Of a DNA stretch of 64,000 bases, positions 53,429 to 64,000 are shown one piece after another. The stretch spans positions 61,321,601 to 61,385,600 of the forward strand of contig NC_072894.1 in the NCBI RefSeq assembly GCF_027943255.1, in the 5' to 3' direction. The translations under genes and the position numbers were made by a program. Position 1 is the first letter of the stretch, and every line of letters begins with the position of its first letter. This DNA comes from Anastrepha obliqua. Lineage: Eukaryota > Arthropoda > Insecta > Diptera > Tephritidae. The notes under the pieces are model-generated. The model worked only from the letters and a program-made list of their open reading frames with translations, searched no databases and was not told the DNA's origin.

Positions 53429-54878
53429 ACATAACGTCGACTATTTATTCAATTGTCCTCCTAAATGAACACATTGAATAGCCCATTCTCTTTGAACAAC
53501 CCGTTTCGAAACAGCTCGTAGTCCACTGGTTGATTACATCAACAACGATAATCGAGGCAGCACCTTGATAAGGTGGTGGTTACAAGCACAACAATAACAA
53601 AACTTGTTAAGAAGAGCAACAAAAAATACAGTGGCTTCTTACAAAAACATAGTTAGAATGGGGAATAGGAATCAGTTGGTTATGTATAAACGTACCCTAA
53701 TGTAGAAAATACAGTAATCTCCAATGTAGTGTTGGTATTTCGTTGCCCAGTGGTTCCCTATACGGTCGCAACTCATTAGCTCACAATAAAAGGTATATTC
53801 TTAATTTCCCAGATTTCCAAAAACAGCAGCCGATTTGTTGCAAAACAGTTGCCGCAAAAGCTGGCCAAGGCCGCAGTAGCTCTCACAATACATAGGCAAA
53901 AATATACACATACACACCAACAGCAGAAGCACAAGTACCAATTTCATATGGCTAACTACGTAGTTAGCTAGCCAATCCGAGAGTTACTCGCTTGCTGCAC
54001 TTGGCAATAGCACTGAGTTGTTCCAAATACACCAATTTAGTTTTTGTACTGCTTCGTTGTATGCTTCTGAGGCTTGTACGCCTTTATGTCGACCTTATTC
54101 TCATTCAGTTTTTCTTTTTTCTACTTTTCTTTTTGGAAACTATTCTTGTCAAGGCCCTTCTGTGCTGACCGCACATTTTGGCAAAATGAACAAAACCGGA
54201 TATGAGCGGCTTTCCTCTGCTCGCTACTTAAACACGAAATTGAAAATCGAGTGCAGAAATTAGATTAAAAAAAGGAATTGAAATAAAATTGAAAACAATT
54301 TCTCCCTTGTTATTGTTGTAGTATGCTTTGGGTACGGAGAAAAGAAAATTTTTGTTTTTCATTTTCATATTGAGCATATGATATCCAATACCGCAACACG
54401 TTGAGTTGTCTTTGTACAGTTATTGATTCGAAACGACTTGAATTGCATTTTGCAGACAGCCTGTACAGATGACATAGGCAGCTTAACCTACTATCCTGCG
54501 GTCATATCACTATTGACAGCTATAAGTGGCGTACAAATACCAAAAGTATGTACGACACAATGGGAATCTGGTTTTTGATCATTTCACTATTATTGAACGG
54601 CTGACTATTCGATTATGATAGGGGTGGTAGATTAGAAGAGGCAGCAAACACACGATTTCAGTCCATTTGTCAGTTATTGTAGCCCTTCGCCATTTTGTGG
54701 CTCTTAGATACTGTCGAAATCAGTTACTCATCTCGCTGCGGGGGTTCTAACAAATTCCACAATTGTTTTGCTTTGTTATCTGCAAATTCTTTGCTTATTT
54801 TTCCTCTTATTTTATTCTTATCATAATAACATATTGTGGTTCTTGTGTCTTAGCTGTTGTTAGCTATATACCTAAAGG
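53429..54878. other. Unassigned DNA
   Basis: No feature recognised with confidence. Confidence 0.5.
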
Positions 54879-55390
54879 GTGATTAATTTAGAGGTATCGG
54901 ATTTTAGACTGAAATAAAACAAGGAAAATTCAAATTGAATGTGTTGGGGCATGACGACCATTCGGTATTCAGAGAGAACGTGAAACACCAAAACTAAGAA
55001 AAAGTTTATTTCTTCGAATAGATGTCGCCCCTCCGGAGGTATGTCAAAAAATAATCCAAAGTAATGATGTTACACGATTTTGGTGGCAAATCCACTGGTC
55101 TCATCGAAAAACACGACGCAGAAAATCCATTGTTTCACGGGCTGTATGACAAGTACCGCCGTTTTGTTGAAACCAATTGTTGTGGAGATCACGGGTTTCA
55201 ATTTCCGGTATCAAAAAATTATTTATCATAGCGCGATAGCGTTCGATATTCACTGTCACATTGGCAACATTCCTCCAGCACAGAGACTGCACCAAACAAT
55301 TATTTTCAATGGATTTAATAGGCCGCATTGCTGAACGGTCCTCGTCGTCGATTTTCGTAATACGTTGTTGGGCTGTAAGTCTTTCCACGA
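54879..55390 (-). pseudogene. Deleted mariner-like (DUF4817-type) element with a SINE inside
   Basis: The left edge AGGGTGATTAATTTAGAGG is mariner-like. On the minus strand, MERLTAQQRITKI (55388) is followed after a deletion by VTVNIERYRAMINNFLIPEI and WFQQNGGTCHTARETMDFLR. The usual FQQDGATCH has become FQQNGG, so the catalytic aspartate is lost. No matching right end was found. SINE copy 12 sits at 54942-55046. Confidence 0.8.
54942..55046 (+). mobile_element. SINE copy 12, internal fragment
   Basis: GACGACCATTCGGTATTCAG, GAAACACCAAAACTAAGAAA and GTCGCCCCTCCGGAGG correspond to the SINE head and front body. The 3' half is absent. Confidence 0.8.
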
Positions 55391-56739
55391 TGAAATATCA
55401 GTTTATATTGAAAAAATTTATGTATTTAAATTTTACAGTAGCCACGCCTGATCTATCAAAACAAAACGCTATTGGAAAAAGTACCTCCAATCTGATCTGC
55501 TTCCAACTTACTCGCACCTGCTTGCAAAACAATTGTAATTATTGTGCTCTTTTTGTCAAGAGGTTAGGAGGGTTTTTGATTTTATTTTAAACACTTATGC
55601 CCGCTCTTTATATTCATATGGATACTAAACGAAAGAGAATACATCTAGCTATTATATCAAAAACTGTATTTCCTTTTCGCCAGAGCTAATAGAGTACAAT
55701 AATGTTAACCAAGTTATCCTTAAACATCCTTGGACTTTCCTAATGAATTATTAAAAGAAACTATACATACTTATATCAAGTTTGACCTTGTGAAAAAACG
55801 CAATGTAAAGTTCCGTAATAATCCATAAAAAGAGCATTCCTTTCTTTTTAGACTAAAAATGACGTAATTTTTTTTTTGTCTTGTTTCATTCGGAGCTTTC
55901 TGCTCACATACCTGATTCCTGATGAATGCCCAGTTTTGGAAATTATGTCAAAGCGGTTCCTTTTTTGCATAAAATTCAGGTCTGTGGGACTTGGTGCTTA
56001 ATTTGCGGTTGTTGATCAACTTTTTCTTCACTGTACTTATGTTTTGTGATCACAGTATTTGATCTCGGTTACCTGCCACTACGTTCGTCATCTGATCACG
56101 ATCTCTTCTGAAGCGTTCGAGCCACTCGTAAACGCCGATTTTCTCAAGAGTATTTTATTATTGAAATAGTAACCCAATGGATAGGTTTTCGCTCCATTGA
56201 ATTCATTTTTAAACAAAAATTTAATGCAAACAAACTGCTTGTGGCAAATTTAAATTCATTTTTGAAACTATGAAAAACGAAACTCAAGATTTGATAATTT
56301 TTACAAAGGTTAAGCAATGGCGAACAAACTTTGATAAGAATGTTAATCACAGATGTGGCAACTTAACAAAAAACAAAAACACAGAACTCCAATCAGTTGA
56401 CTTAGAGCGCCGCCTGGCGGTTGTTCCGGAAACTTTTTGAATGCGGTCGTGTACATTAATTAGTAATGTAAAGCCTTAACTTCGTTTTTTTCTATAAGAA
56501 CGTAAAGGCTTTATAAAAGCGAAAAGAAAAAGTTGAACTAACCTCCAAGGAAATAAAGTATACGTAATGTATACCTCTTTTAGACATTTTAAGGCCCTTT
56601 AAAAAATTGATTTGAAGAAAAATTTAAAACTGAGTATTGAGCATAACTACATAAAGTCTATAGTATTATACGCAATTTCGCTAAAAAACAAAGAGAGGTT
56701 ATTTTTGTGGTAGTGCGTAGAACTTTCATATATATTATT
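55391..56739. other. Unassigned DNA
   Basis: No feature recognised with confidence. Confidence 0.5.
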
Positions 56740-56960
56740 ACCGCCTATACCCTTTTTCTTTCGGTTGTTTTTTTGGGTATTTAGCCGAGCTCCTCATTCT
56801 CTATTTAGGGTGTGCGTCTTGATATTGTTAAACAAATGGAGGGACCTGCAGTTTCAAGCCGCCTTCGAACGGCAGAAATTTTTTTGCTTTTTATGAGAAG
56901 CTTTTTCATGACAGAAATACACTCGGAGGTTTGTCATTGCCTGCCGGGGGGCCACGATGG
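56740..56960 (-). mobile_element. SINE copy 13
   Basis: Antisense: GGTATTTAGCCGAGCTCCTC, GTGTGCGTCTTGATATTGTT, GGAGGGACCTGCAGTTTCAA, GCCTTCGAACGGCAGAAAT and CACTCGGAGGTTTGTCATTG. The head is missing. Confidence 0.87.
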
Positions 56961-57034
56961 CCGGATCTAAAACAGGTGGAGAGCACTAAGTTTGGGTATA
57001 CTAAGTTTAAGAAGGATTTCCATACAATATTATA

Positions 57035-57395
57035 AAGGGTGGTTAAATTTCAAGGGTCGATATTGAAGGTGAACGTCAACGACACCGTTAGACTTCTTTC
57101 TTTGGGGTTATTTGAAAGAAAAGGTGTATATCGATAAGCCAGCAACAATTCAAAAGTTAAGGGATGAGATAATTCGGCACATTAACGGAATAGAACCTCA
57201 ATTATGCCTCAGCGGAAATTTGAACCATCGGATGGAGGTGTGCCGCCGAGGCCGCGGCGGCTATTTGGTCGATATTTTGTTTCATACGTAATTGAGCCAC
57301 ACTAATATTGTCATAATAAATATAAATAACAATAATTAAAAAAAAATAGTATTTTATTCAAACTCAACACCGGCCCTTGAAACTTAACCGCACTT
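57035..57395 (+). mobile_element. Mariner-derived MITE, copy B (361 bp)
   Basis: TA-flanked, with the same ends and the same internal deletion junction as the copy at 32501. The interior keeps LWGYLKxKVY-, EIIRHINGIEPQLC- and RMEVCRRGRGG-coding remnants, with a small extra deletion in the INGIEPQLCLS block. Confidence 0.88.
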
Positions 57396-57418
57396 TATTA
57401 ATTATTATCGGCCTTGGC

Positions 57419-57553
57419 ATGTCTTGTTTTTTTTCTAACAAAAGAAGTACTTTTTCTTGATTAATGGATTGATTCAAATAAATCCATGTCTTGTTTTTTT
57501 TTTCTAACAAAGGAAGTACCTTTTCTTGATTAATGGATTGATTCAAATAAAAC
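57419..57553. repeat. Two-copy tandem repeat (~67 bp unit)
   Basis: ATGTCTTGTTTTTTTTCTAA through TTGATTAATGGATTGATTCA is present twice, at 57419-57485 and 57486-57553, differing by a few bases. Confidence 0.92.
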
Positions 57554-59205
57554 AAAAAAATCTGAGTCGATTCTTGCACGTGCTGTTATTCATTTTTGGT
57601 GCACTATTAACTCTTCCAAGCAAAGTAAATCTACCAAATCAATAAATCTCAAAAAAAAAAAAAAATTATTAAATTATGCCCAACATCGCCGAAATAATCG
57701 TATTCCGTAGTAACCAACCTATATTTTTATTTCAAAATCAAATCTATCTATCTATGATCTCCCCTATCGCGTATTTAAATTTCCGATAAGTAGGAATTAA
57801 ATCAAAAATTGCTAAATTGCTTGCATATGTGTGAACTTACACCTTATAAACCTAGGCCATCAGTGAAAACATTTTAATTATTCTATATGAATACTGGTAT
57901 TCTAACATATACTCGGATGTGTATTATGTGTATTTATTTTGTAGCTAAATTACTTGAATACAAAATTAAAATTCAATTCAATTCAGTTGTTTCATATTGA
58001 TTTATGAAAATAAAATTTGTTTAATCTTGCACGCCGACAATTTCAAATGAGTTTGAGTTATTTTTCAGTTCATTTAATTAACCTTTTTCCAAACAATGCG
58101 TTGCTATATAAATTAAAATCACGTAGCTTTGCTTCAATTCTATACGTGAGTGTGTAAGAATTTCCTTGCTGGCATACAAATACTGGTTTTCAATTTTCAC
58201 CACAGCTTAAGAAAACTGCAAACATATTTTGGCATGTATTCTTACTTTTTTCTCTCACATGATGCACTTTGCCCAAACGCTTAACCAACTGACGGCAGTT
58301 CTTCAATAAGACAAAGTAAAACAGTAACCAGATTTCGTCAGCCTAAAAGCACACAACACTTTCAACAAAATATGGCTATGAAGAAGATATACATTTTTAT
58401 GTAGGTATATACGCAACAGGAGTAGAAGCATATAAGTACCTTTATAAAACTTTGCAGATCCTTTTTTCAGGCTAAAAACAATGCCCTTCAGCTTCGTTCC
58501 CTTGCATAGCCGCAACACCTATTTCCCTTCAGCCTAGCAACATCGACATCAGTTTAAATTCCAATGCCAACAACTACTTGAATGCATCAAAAATACAGAC
58601 CTTACGGCCTATGGCCGATTTTAAAGTTGTGAAAGTTTCTTTTTGTTGTAACAAAAATGGAATGCCAACCGTTCTCGCATAAGCCGGTGCACAAAGTACA
58701 CAAGTGCTCGTAAATGAAATGCACCCCGCGGGAAGATTTTAACTAATCAGATAAGATTTTAGTTAAGAATAAGTACCGTATTTTGTTTTTTCTTCACGTA
58801 CGGTCCCAGCACTCCTGCTGTATGGCTTCTGGAGGAAAACTGCTTATTCTCGCGCGGCTATCAGCTAACTCTATGGGACGAGTACCAATTAGCGCTATAA
58901 ATTCAGTAACTAAGAATTTTTTGATGCATTCAGGAACTTCTGCACAAAAGACACAGGAACGGAAGATACCAAGGCAAGAGTAAAGGGGGATTACACCAGA
59001 AGATTACTTTCAGGCTCAACAGAAATGGATATTGGCAAGAGATGAAATGTTGTGATGCGAAAGTTGCCTGTTTCAGAGATATAGACACATTCGGCTTTAC
59101 ATTTGCAGATTTTAATGTGAATTATTTAAGTTATTTAAGTTTGGCCAAGAAAAATATGTAAGCTATAGAAAAGAAAGTATGCAATTAAAGTACTAAATGT
59201 AGCAC
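57554..59205. other. Unassigned AT-rich DNA with a poly-A run
   Basis: An A-run lies at about 57650-57665. No gene seen. Confidence 0.5.
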
Positions 59206-59209
59206 GTGG

Positions 59210-59608
59210 TTGGATAGTTCCGATTAAAGTTGACCGGGCTCCCTTAATTTCGTAACCTCTTTTCGTACTGTAAAGAAAGAGCTAGGGCTGGAAACGAGCC
59301 AGAGACAGGCCGAAGAAGTGGTCGTCTAGTGCAGCCATAAAAGTCGTTCGAGAAAGAATTCGCAGATATCCCCTTAGAAAGCAGAAAATCATGTATCGGC
59401 CACATCCATGTCAAGACTAATTACAAATGATCGTCACATGAAAATCTTCCGTCGTTTAACTGGTCATCTTTTGAAAATTATACTCGAAAGATGCAAGCAA
59501 CTTCTTCGGTGGTACGCGGTTAAGAGCCGTGAAAATATGATGTTCACTGTTGAAGAAGTTTTTAATAAACAAAAGGGCAGAATCAAGTTTTTTAAGTTCA
59601 GTTCCTAG
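59210..59608 (+). pseudogene. maT/mariner-like transposase, N-terminal fragment
   Basis: SMSRLITNDRHMKIFRRLTG, then GHLLKIILERCKQLLRWYAV and ENMMFTVEEVFNKQKGRIKF. In the family the last block normally reads FTDEKxFTxEEVFNKQ. Here the DEK-type segment that carries the first catalytic aspartate is missing, as if lost between two FT codon pairs. The upstream part is frameshifted and the downstream half absent. Confidence 0.8.
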
Positions 59609-60171
59609 CGGGGCACGCAATTGTACTTACATATGCACGTTTAGATGACATGCTACTCCGAACATTTCCATTTTGTTGAATGTGCCAAGTAAACGACAGG
59701 CAAAGGGTAACAAAACTGGCCCAGCATATTGACAGACAAAATGCAAGGCTATCATGAAAAAAAAAAAAAACGCCACGGCCAAGCGGATTTGAATTGCCAA
59801 CTATTGAAGTGAAACTCTAGCATGAAAAGTTAACAAATTCTTGCGTAAAATACTTGTTACATACAAGGGCAAAATAGTGGCAGTTGTAACATATTTGTAT
59901 TGTGTACCACAAACGATTGCTGTTGCTTTTTGGTACACATACAAAATTCAACAATGTGGGTTGTACAGTTTAAGCATTCATTTCAAATTTAAGACGAGTT
60001 CAAAATCTTTAGATTACAATAACGGGGAATGCATTTTTGTGTGTTTGTATTGGTTCTCTATGGGGTCCGAAACCAGGCTACCGATTTTGACGAAAATAGC
60101 AAGAATGCTCTTGTGTAGTGTATAGAGTTTTACTGTGTGGTTTGGTGGCGATCGAATAAAAAGAGCTACTA
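59609..60171. other. Unassigned DNA
   Basis: No feature beyond an A-run near 59757-59770. Confidence 0.5.
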
Positions 60172-60374
60172 AAGAGTTCCTCCTATTTGCGATGTGCGTC
60201 TTGATGCTGTTTTATAAATCAAAGGACCAATAGTTCTATACCTGCTCTGATGGGTATTTTTATGAGGAACTTTTTGATGAGCAAAGTACTTTCGTTCGCC
60301 ACTGCCTGCCAAGAGGCGACCGATATTAGAAAAAACGGTTTCTATCATTTTGGTGTTTCATGCACGGAGATTCG
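60172..60374 (-). mobile_element. SINE copy 14
   Basis: Antisense: TTTGCGATGTGCGTCTTGATG, ATGAGGAACTTTTTGATGAG, CACTGCCTGCCAAGAGGCGA, GATATTAGAAAAAACGG and GGTGTTTCATGCACGG, ending at the B-box region. The 3' tail is missing. Confidence 0.85.
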
Positions 60375-60379
60375 AAGAA

Positions 60380-60517
60380 ATGCGTTTCCGGATGGTAGCC
60401 ATACTAAACAACTTCTTTGACACCAGACAAAGCGATTTTAGGCGGAACGGCATCAACAAATTGGTCAAGAGGTGGGAAGAGGTTTTAAACAGCAACGACG
60501 AATATAGAATTGATTAA
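60380..60517 (+). pseudogene. Mariner transposase C-terminal scrap
   Basis: Forty-five codons ending LNNFFDTRQSDFRRNGINK, LVKRWEEVLNSNDEYRID and a stop match the last segment of a mariner transposase. It joins the SINE head directly, and no other part of the element is seen nearby. Confidence 0.72.
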
Positions 60518-60689
60518 CTTATAGATATAATTATTTTTATTTTTTTATGTAAAAGTCTTCAGTACAAACGCTACGAACGTATTCCCTAACCTAATAAATA
60601 AAGAAAACTCAAATTAATTCACTTCGCTATATTTTTAAACAAATATTTTATCTATTTATCATTATATTATCTATTTATCATTTCATGTT

Positions 60690-61740
60690 TATTTTTTACA
60701 TGTTTTCATATTATCTACGAAGCCATCATATCAAAAATATTCAGGTGGTCTGCGAACTATCTGCGTGATCGACACTTGTCGGTAATATTTCGAGACCAAA
60801 TCTGTAAATAGAGAAAGATAAAGCAAGGAGTTCCGCAGGGTGTTGCCTCTCCACCCTTGCTTTTCAACTTCTATATATCGAAGCTCCCCAGCCACCAGGG
60901 GGAGTCTCCCTGGTCTCCTACGCCGACGAATATACGATAATGGCGTCAGGAAATGACATTGATGGGCTGTGTGCCAAAGTAATGGACTACCTCATCTGTC
61001 TTGCTAGTTTCTTCACTGCGAGGAATCTAAAATTTTCCCCCACGAAGTTTATGGCGACCCTCATTACCATCAGGACAAAGGACGTCAAACTGCAACTTAA
61101 ATTCAAAGTCGACGACACACCAATTGCGACTGTTAATAACCTAAAAATCTTAGGAGTTACCTTCGACAGTTTGGTCTCCTTCTCTGCGCACACAACCGTA
61201 ATTGCTACTAAAGTCAATTACTACCGCAGGTCCTACCCATGCCACCACCTACTTGAACCTGAGCCGCCTCCCAGGGGCCGCCGGGAGACACCTCTTCAAT
61301 TATGCCGACGAGATTTAGGACAAAACAAAACTAGACTGGACAGTGTTAAAACAGACTATAAAAGACATTCATCGGGATACACTTACCACCTTTGGAGTCC
61401 AACCACCACCCATGGTAGACGAAGAGCTCCAGCTACCCCGTGAGACCCGCGTAACTTTGGCACAAGTACGTTATAGATACTGGATCAGGTTAAACTCCTA
61501 CTTATCCAGAATTGGCCCCGACATACTAAACATATGTCCAGCGAAGGCACCCCGCACGACACTGACCACCTTTTCAGAATCCCACTGTACCCCTTCAGCT
61601 AGCACCTGGATCCAATTTGTCTGGACAGCAAGTTTCCTGGGCCTACCGATAGATGAGCTAGACGAAGACGACTGGTGATCTGCATAACACTGACAGGTAT
61701 AAGTATACTGCTACAACGACAACAACAACTTCAAAAAACT
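60690..61740 (+). pseudogene. Jockey-group LINE, RT C-terminal part and tail
   Basis: The plus strand has GVPQGVASPPLLFNFYISKL, SYADEYTIMASGNDIDGLCA (YADD changed to YADE), FSPTKFMATLI and NNLKILGVTFDSLVSFSAH. A deletion near 61230 follows. Then come LNLSRLPGAAGRHLFNYADE, LPRETRVTLAQVRYRYWIRL, LNSYLSRIGPDILNICPA and TASFLGLPIDELDEDDW before a stop at 61676-61678. The tail is ACAACGACAACAACAAC. Confidence 0.92.
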
Positions 61741-61744
61741 ATAT

Positions 61745-62045
61745 TTGCGCTGCGGTCCTACAACTACTAATATTCATTTTTTGGGTAAACAATTTCACAA
61801 ATCAGAAGACTGTGGCTTAAACACCATTCTTGTACCGTTGGTGACATTTTCATGTGAACAAGTTGTAACCAGTGCTAGAAGTGACAGCACTGACAGCGGT
61901 AAAGAATATTTAGTACAGCTAACAAGAATATTTTTTTATTAAGAAATAAAACAAAAAATAAGTGCATTACTACGAATATGCAGGTTTTGCACTGAAAAAT
62001 TAAAGGTTTATATGCAAGGACATTTTATTTAATATTTTATTTTTA
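61745..62045. other. Unassigned spacer
   Basis: No feature recognised. Confidence 0.5.
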
Positions 62046-62049
62046 TTTA

Positions 62050-62800
62050 ATATCTGGCCGCATACTGAAAAATGATCTGAAAGTCAAGACTTGCAAGATC
62101 CAAAAGGCGCATGATCTCACACCAAAGCAGCACCAAGTCAGTCTTGAGAAAGCGAAGGAGCTGCTTCGCTTGGCCGAAAGTGGTCACTTTCGGAATATAG
62201 TGAACTCTATCGAGAAAATTTTTCAAATTGAGCAATTCATAAACTCTCAAAACGAGAGGGTTTATTTGACCGACCGTTCATACGAGAAGTTGGGTCATCG
62301 ATTGGCAATCAGGCGGCAGCAACCTTCACAGGTAATGGTTCGGGTCGCTGCAAACGCAGATGAGCGCTCTCTAATAGTTTTCATCGAGCCTGGCGCTAAG
62401 GTAAATGTGAAATATTATCGGGAAAGTTTTCTGAAAATTGCTTTGAAGCCGGAGGCAGACAAAAATTTTGGTGGAAGACCATGTATCTTTCAACAGGACT
62501 CGGCACTGTCTCACAAAGCTCGATTGAACTAAGAAGGGCTAAAAAACAACATTCCGAAATTCATAACGTTCACACAATGGCTCTCAAATTCACCAGACGC
62601 GAGTCCAATGGATTATTATCTTTGAACCAAGAGAACAAGGTCCGAATTAAGAGATTCACCAGTCTCGAGGCACTGAAAAAAGTCATTTTCCGCGAGTGGG
62701 CCAAAATATCTGCAAATCACATTCGGGCAGCCTGCGATTCGTTTCTGGACTGCCTCAAAGCCATAGTCAAGGCAGAAGGTGGTCATATCGAGCAAAAATT
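62050..62800 (+). pseudogene. maT-like (DD37D) mariner transposase pseudogene
   Basis: GRILKNDLKVKTCKIQKAHD, LTPKQHQVSLEKAKELLRLA, NSIEKIFQIEQFINSQNERV, VMVRVAANADERSLIVFIEP, FQQDSALSHKARLN and SPDASPMDYYL appear in order, followed by a C-terminal FTSLEALKKVIFREWAK. The first catalytic block, normally SDEKIF, is SIEKIF, so the first aspartate is lost. The second and third aspartates remain. A stop follows ARLN and frameshifts follow later. The N-terminal DNA-binding region is missing. Confidence 0.88.
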
Positions 62801-64000
62801 AATTTTCCAACCTTTACCATTTATGTCCCCGTACATATGTACGTACATTCTTACATACACCCTTTCCACATGATACACATACACCTAAATATGCGGGTGG
62901 CTAAGTTGGACATTCTAGATGCTTTTAATCTGTTCCTTTACCAAAATTACTTGCTGTACGATAGGTATACTCGTATGAGAGTATGCAACACTGCTGGCGT
63001 GGATGGCTATAGAAAAAAAGTAGCTGTAAATTCAATAATAATAATCACACCGGTGATAAGCAGCGTCTGTTTGACAAAAAGCTGCTTTCGTCATTGCGTT
63101 TTATTGCTGAGATTTGCAGACAATATTTTGTACATCTGAGATTGTTGCAGTTGTAGAGTAGTTGATACTATTATTCGCCACATAACACTACGCTCTTTCG
63201 GATATGCAGGTGAGCATTTTAAACAAGCAAAAAAACGTGCATTGCTCGTCGAACAATCAATTTATTGTTCTCAAAGAGACTTATGTTGGAAAATGGTCCT
63301 TTGACTGCCCGACTGCCCAGCATACTGACAGATCATCCGATTTAACCTAAGCAGATTTTTTGTTGTGAAAGCATTTGAGGGCCGAGGTACACGCCTAAAG
63401 TAATGCGACAGAATTTGCATCGCTACTGCCGAAATATTCATCAACTTGATGGAAATCGTCGCTCGACGCCAATTTTTAAAAGTAGTTGGAATAAATGTTC
63501 TTACACTGTTTTTACATAAATTTATTTTTTGTGTTTCTATTTTTCAGAAACAAATGCTTTTCCTTTAAATCTTCAACTCCGTGTATGAAACTTCAATATC
63601 ATATGTCAATACACTAAATAATTAGCAATCTGCCTATGTATGCATACAAATATCCCACTATTCCCTGGTGCCATTATATGTACTTGTTTAGCATGATTTT
63701 CTGAAAATCGTCAAATTGCAAATCAAACTATTTGCCGGCAAGCAAATTTGCATATGTATCATATGTACGAAGCTGCATACGCTCACACGTGAACAAGTTG
63801 ATATTTGATTGACTTCTGCAAACAACATTTTCGATCTCTCGGAAGACGCTACTCAGCTTATTTCTATCTTATATATAGGTACAATCAGAACTAGAGCAAT
63901 ATTTGTTACGTAAATATGTGTACAGATTCTTTGATATAAAATACGAGTAAAGATAAATGTAGGTACAGGTATGGACTCACTCAACTTTGTACTGCACTTT
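62801..64000. other. Unassigned DNA to the window end
   Basis: No gene or known repeat recognised. The frame at 62696-63139 is an extension of the transposase relic in another frame. Confidence 0.5.

Overview
The window looks like gene-poor, AT-rich nuclear DNA of a higher fly, most likely a tephritid fruit fly. This rests on the repeat content: a gypsy-class errantivirus, many mariner/Tc1 relatives, jockey-like and RNase H-bearing LINEs, and at least fourteen copies of one tRNA-derived SINE. The species-group call is inference from recollection of such repeats, not a search. I recognise no host exon, no canonical tRNA or rRNA gene and no CRISPR array. Almost everything that can be named is a transposable element or a relic of one, set in unassigned DNA that could be intron or intergenic.

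The core is a four-level nest at about 15.67-28.38 kb. A minus-strand Tc1-like transposase pseudogene is cut by a SINE, which left an imperfect 10-bp target duplication (16282-16291 and 28045-28054). The SINE 3' end holds a DNA element with about 487-bp terminal inverted repeats (TIRs) next to TA. The left TIR of that element holds a 9.4-kb errantivirus (16630-26055). The errantivirus has 407-bp LTRs that look identical, a TGCA target duplication, a lysine-tRNA primer site, and open gag, pol (protease, RT, RNase H, integrase) and env frames. The undamaged right TIR serves as an in-window copy of the empty insertion site. The 2-kb leader is richly structured: three hairpins near the primer site, three 130-145 bp repeats each with a stem-loop, and two tRNA-like hairpin units.

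Left of the nest (1-15.6 kb) lie SINE copies, one deleted mariner-like element, short repeats and long stretches with nothing recognised. Right of it come a jockey-like RT fragment (28.4-28.7 kb), a Harbinger-type MITE candidate (29.57 kb), a mariner with both ends (30.58-31.75 kb), and a MITE (32.5 kb) whose sister copy is at 57.0 kb. Then follow several 5'-truncated LINE tails (33-39 kb) and a piggyBac with TTAA flanks, short TIRs and two probable small introns (41.69-43.99 kb), itself inside a mariner-like relic. The rest holds LINE pieces (44.2-45.0, 47.3-49.2, 50.3-52.6, 60.7-61.7 kb) and maT-like or mariner transposase fragments (55, 59, 60.4 and 62 kb).

Only the errantivirus looks intact enough to be active. 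Every other transposase or RT shows stops, frameshifts, deletions or lost catalytic residues. The most unusual items are the long-TIR element with an antisense cysteine-rich ORF and a captured Tc1 5' end, the structured errantivirus leader, and the intron-bearing piggyBac.
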